Below are positions 62,413-64,000 of a stretch of DNA of 64,000 nt, piece by piece. A program made the translations under genes and the position numbers. Numbering within the stretch: the stretch's first letter is position 1; every line of letters starts with the position of its first letter. Source of the stretch: Sporosarcina sp. Marseille-Q4943 (GTDB lineage: Bacteria > Bacillota > Bacilli > Bacillales_A > Planococcaceae); assembly GCF_943736995.1 (NCBI RefSeq), contig NZ_CALSFT010000002.1, forward strand, positions 1,116,001 to 1,180,000. The letters are read 5' to 3'. Below the pieces are notes generated by a model. The model saw only the letters and a program-made list of their open reading frames with translations. It ran no database searches and was not told the origin of the DNA.

Positions 62413-63600
62413 ATGATGACGAAGAATCAAATTAATGAACGTGAACAGTTAGAGATGCTAACCGTAGAGCAGTTGGTTCCTCATGGCCATCTGGTGCGCA
62501 AACTGGATGCTTCCCTTGATTTTTCCTTCATCTATCCATTAGTTGAAGATCTGTATTCAACCATTGGACGACCAAGCATAGATCCTGTCGTACTCATTAA
62601 GATGACATTCATTCAGTATACCCTCGGCATCCGCTCCATGCGCCAGACAATCAAGGAAATTGAAACAAACGTAGCCTATCGCTGGTTCCTAGGCTTCGGC
62701 TTTCATACTGAGGTTCCACACTTCTCCACATTCGGGGAAAACTATTTCCGTCGATTTGCAGACACCGATCTGTTTGAGCAGATCTTCTATAAAGTCCTAA
62801 ACGAGGTGGCAAACCGAGGGCCCCTCAGCCCGGAACATGTCTTTATTGATTCGACCCATGTGAAAGCGAGCGCGAATAAGAGAAAGTTTGAAAAGAAGAT
62901 AGTGCGTAAAGAGACGCGGGCGTAAGAGAAAAAGCTCCAGGAGGAACTCAACCTGGATCGTGAAAAGAATGGAAAAAAGCCGTTCCCACTGGACAAGCTT
63001 GAAAAGGAAGAGTACAAGGAAATCAAGGAGTCGACAACAGATCCGGAAAGTGGTTATTACGTTAAAGATGAACGGTCAAAGTAATTTGCCTATTCTTTTC
63101 ACGCTGCCAAGGACGAAAAGGGGTTTGTGCTTGCAAACATCGTACACCAGGGAATCTCTACGACAGCACTATGCTCGAACCGTTAGTCCAGAAGATCATC
63201 GACCAGGTAGGACGTCCAGTCGTCGTTGCCGCCGATGCAGCCTACAAAACCCCAGCCATTGCAATTTTCTTTTAGAGAATCACGTGCTCCCTGCACTTCC
63301 ATGCAAACGACCAATGACGAAGGAACCTACCGAACGACAACGAAGTAAGGGTATCGTCAGTATGCATCGACGCCTTCTATTTGTGCCTCGTGTCCGGTGA
63401 TTGGCCAATGCACGCAAAGTAAGAATCAACAAAAGATGATTCAAAGGCATATCTGGCAGGACTATTTGGATGTAGCTGAGGACTTGCGACACAACCATGA
63501 GAAATATATGGAAAACGCAAAGAGATGATTGAGCGCGTCTTTGCTGCCATAAATTTGAAGAAGCTGGCCAGTTGGACGTGGAGAGCGGCGGCTATGGAGG
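62413..63600 (+). pseudogene. IS1182-family transposase, disrupted
   Basis: Residues 1-170 are intact from ATG 62413 (GAGGTG upstream): LEMLTVEQLVPHGHLVRKLD, YSTIGRPSIDPVVLIKMTF, and HVFIDSTHVKASANKRK with the DDE Asp. A stop follows at 62923 (TAA after ETRA). The frame continues as KLQEELNLDREKNGKKPFP, another stop falls at ~63083 (within ERSK*FAYSFHAAKD), and frameshifts follow around 63140 and 63270. The C-terminal CPVIGQC-like remnant CASCPVIGQCTQSKNQQK and IERVFAAINLKKLASWTWR are recognisable, the latter with an internal deletion. No functional product. Confidence 0.88.
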
Positions 63601-63633
63601 ATGAAATGATACCCCTGTCTTAAAGGATTTCCA

Positions 63634-63761
63634 GTTGATTGGAGTGCAGGGCGGCGACTCCTGGGGGATTAGCGCAGCGTGAAGACCCCGCAGGAGCGAA
63701 ACGACGAGGAGGCTGAGGGCAAGCCCCCCGGAAAGCGTCCGCCCGGAACGGAAATCAACGT
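63634..63761 (+). repeat. GC-rich MITE-like repeat, right copy
   Basis: Forward copy: GTTGATTGGAGTGCAGGGCG, GGCGACTCCTGGGGGATT, CCGGAAAGCGTCCGCCCGGA, ending GGAAATCAACG. It faces the left copy across the transposase remnant. Confidence 0.82.
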
Positions 63762-63796
63762 TATTTCAGTCTACTGACAGTTAAAATGTACATGTT

Positions 63797-63841
63797 TAGA
63801 CAAAAGGGTTGGAAATCTATGATTTCCAACCCTTTTGTCTA
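63797..63841. repeat. Perfect 21-bp stem hairpin
   Basis: TAGACAAAAGGGTTGGAAATC pairs perfectly with its complement, with only TAT in the loop. T-runs are absent outside, and it overlaps the start of the right 48-bp repeat. Long perfect stems of this kind are rare outside mobile elements or bidirectional terminators. Confidence 0.8.
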
Positions 63842-63881
63842 CAGTCTGAAGAGACATGTAGATTCATGTCTCTTTTTGTCT
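63834..63881 (-). repeat. Right 48-bp outer inverted repeat
   Basis: Inverted partner of 62142-62189: 40 of 48 positions identical, all differences in the central 8 nt. Confidence 0.85.
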
Positions 63882-63935
63882 TTTCATCATTAATTCCAAG
63901 AAATCTCTTTACGATGCCATCACTTTTCTGTATGC

Positions 63936-63941
63936 TATAAC
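63936..63941 (+). promoter_or_regulatory. Extended -10 of the gene at the right edge
   Basis: TGCTATAAC (-10 at 63936-63941), weak -35. It predicts a start point around 63947, inside the GntR-type palindrome. Confidence 0.45.
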
Positions 63942-63945
63942 AAGA

Positions 63946-63960
63946 AGTGGTCAGACCACT
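63946..63960. promoter_or_regulatory. GntR/FadR-type operator
   Basis: AGTGGTCAGACCACT is a perfect 7+1+7 palindrome with the TGGTC-N-GACCA core typical of FadR-subfamily GntR sites. It overlaps the expected transcription start of the gene beginning at 63992, consistent with repression. Confidence 0.6.
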
Positions 63961-63991
63961 CGGATTACGATATTCCAAGAGGGGCGGCCGT

Positions 63992-64000
63992 ATGCAAAAT
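63992..64000 (+). CDS. First codons of a gene cut by the window edge
   Basis: ATG CAA AAT is preceded by AGAGGGG with 7-nt spacing, a promoter and a GntR-type operator. Only three codons are visible, so the product is unknown. An autoregulated GntR regulator or fatty-acid gene (accDA region follows dnaE in related genomes) would fit the operator. Confidence 0.4.

Larger units (their letters stand above)
62142..63881 (+). mobile_element. Decayed IS1182-like element nested in two layers of inverted repeats
   Basis: Bounded by 48-bp inverted repeats (62142-62189, 63834-63881), then inverted copies of the GC-rich repeat (62252-62380, 63634-63761), with a broken IS1182-family transposase between. 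I see no target-site duplication. Whether the outer repeats belong to the IS or to a separate element is open. Confidence 0.65.

Overview
The window reads as chromosomal DNA of an endospore-forming, low-to-moderate GC Bacillota. Protein similarity and gene order resemble Bacillus subtilis but with gaps and substitutions typical of Planococcaceae, so a Sporosarcina-like organism is my best guess; this is inference, not proof. Supporting signs are an alpha/beta-type spore protein with a sigma-G promoter, frequent TTG/GTG starts behind strong Shine-Dalgarno sites, a tyrosine T-box, and long stretches colinear with the B. subtilis pepV/dat, trmB-ytnP, ytoP, ytpQRS, murC, ytxGH, aroA, ccpA, acu/acs, tyrS, rpsD, ytrP, ezrA-nifZ-thiI, sspA, ytcI, sppA-yteJ, tpx, ytxK, ytkL, ytoI, ytpI, nrnA and dnaE region.

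Layout. 1-10.2 kb: the end of an RsuA-family pseudouridine synthase, a small DeoR-type regulator, dipeptidase PepV and D-amino-acid transaminase Dat (overlapping), a NERD protein, TrmB, lactonase-like YtnP, M42 peptidase YtoP, a DUF84 NTPase, a lipoprotein, YtpQ and YtpR. 10.2-19.4 kb: DNA translocase SftA, MurC, the stress proteins YtxG/YtxH behind apparent tandem sigma-H and sigma-B promoters, a large FtsA/PilM-like ATPase with repeated C-terminal modules, and the chorismate mutase/DAHP synthase. 19.5-25 kb: CcpA and the divergent acuABC/acsA acetate module. 25-36.8 kb: a class A PBP, T-box-controlled tyrS, then material not expected between tyrS and rpsD in B. subtilis: Ku/LigD, an acyl-CoA ligase, an AT-rich DUF6978 + DUF1828/1829 pair and a GC-rich MITE-like repeat. 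37-52.9 kb: DgcP, methionine gamma-lyase-like enzyme, free-Met-sulfoxide reductase, EzrA, NifS-type desulfurase + ThiI, SASP, YtcI, RarD, SppA-YteJ, Tpx, YtxK, HD hydrolase, UspA. 53-62.1 kb: Ald, Xaa-Pro peptidase, YtkL, YtoI, YtpI, NrnA, DnaE. 62.1-64 kb: a decayed IS1182-like element nested within two inverted copies of the GC-rich repeat and 48-bp outer inverted repeats, then a GntR-type operator and the first codons of another gene.

Most of the window is core housekeeping. The places that deserve a second look are the FtsA-like protein with tandem C-terminal repeats, the DUF6978-DUF1828 cassette, the nested inverted-repeat element after dnaE and its solitary relative at 36 kb, a DnaE with a degenerate PHP domain and no C-terminal tail, and a Tpx lacking the resolving cysteine. 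All assignments come from reading the sequence and remembered family motifs; no database search was run.
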